From positions 1 to 6,946 of the forward strand of contig JAIWOJ010000111.1 of assembly GCA_020216965.1 (NCBI GenBank): DNA of 6,946 nt, given 5' to 3'. The stretch comes from Prosthecobacter sp. (GTDB taxonomy: Bacteria > Verrucomicrobiota > Verrucomicrobiia > Verrucomicrobiales > Verrucomicrobiaceae). The position numbers and the translations under genes are program-made. The notes under the pieces are model-generated. The model saw only the letters and a list, made by a program, of their open reading frames with translations, ran no database searches and had not been told where the DNA came from. Of the stretch, positions 6,843 to 6,946 are shown piece after piece (positions within the stretch are counted from its first letter, which is position 1; the number at the start of each line of letters is the position of its first letter).

Positions 6843-6946
6843 ATTCATATTTTGACAGGAAGGCATCACGATTAATTGCGCGGCAATCACAGCCATCCCA
6901 TAGCCCGTCAAAAATGAGGAGCAAGTGGGCGGGTCACGCAGGGAGT
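6843..6946. other. Non-coding tail with a spaced inverted repeat and a -35-like box
   Basis: This stretch is more AT-rich at its left end than the genes. TTGACA at 6852-6857 matches a -35 consensus, but no fair -10 follows at 16-18 bases. The ten bases at 6850-6859 and 6904-6913 are inverted copies with one mismatch, about 44 bases apart. ATTGC/GCAAT at 6875-6879 and 6883-6887 could form a tiny three-base-loop hairpin. An ATG at 6914 opens a frame to the edge (M-R-S-K-W-A-G), too short to judge. A promoter for a gene beyond the window is possible. Confidence 0.35.

Noticed and set aside
6914..6946. Start of another gene at ATG 6914
   Set aside because: Only 11 codons are visible before the edge, no ribosome binding site precedes it, and the peptide is not recognisable.
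1..6946. CRISPR arrays, tRNA/rRNA genes, insertion sequences, defence or phage genes
   Set aside because: No regularly spaced repeats, cloverleaf-like segments, transposase motifs or terminal inverted repeats were seen on either strand.

Overview
This is a high-GC (roughly 60-65% by eye), densely coded stretch with all five recognisable genes on the + strand. The gene mix suggests the Planctomycetes-Verrucomicrobia-Chlamydiae group, most likely a verrucomicrobial (Prosthecobacter/Verrucomicrobium-like) Gram-negative bacterium. It contains two different type I sulfatases, one with a C-terminal beta-rich tail of the kind common on planctomycete and verrucomicrobial sulfatases. It also has an Omp85 outer-membrane protein, a Tat-exported amidohydrolase, and start codons mostly without Shine-Dalgarno sequences. 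The taxonomic call is inference from protein style; there is no rRNA or other marker here.

Layout: (1) 1-926, the C-terminal two thirds of an iduronate-2-sulfatase-like sulfatase cut by the window edge. (2) 968-2872, a complete secreted sulfatase with a canonical C-S-P-T-R formylglycine motif and a C-terminal accessory domain. (3) 2970-5090, a BamA/TamA (Omp85) family protein with a signal peptide, three to four POTRA-like repeats and a 16-strand-type barrel domain ending in Phe. (4) 5087-5860, an RluA-family pseudouridine synthase overlapping the previous gene by four bases (TTGA). (5) 5916-6842, an Amidohydro_2-type TIM-barrel hydrolase with a twin-arginine signal. The last 104 bases (6843-6946) hold no clear gene.

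Gaps are 41, about 97, -4 and 55 bases with no convincing terminator between genes, so one polycistronic unit is possible but not shown. The sulfatases and the amidohydrolase fit breakdown of sulfated polysaccharides in or beyond the periplasm: desulfation, then perhaps lactone or ester hydrolysis. The Omp85 protein and the RNA-modifying enzyme look like housekeeping functions placed between them. I see no defence system, mobile element, CRISPR array, tRNA or rRNA, and nothing I would call a previously undescribed system. The findings are modest oddities within known families.
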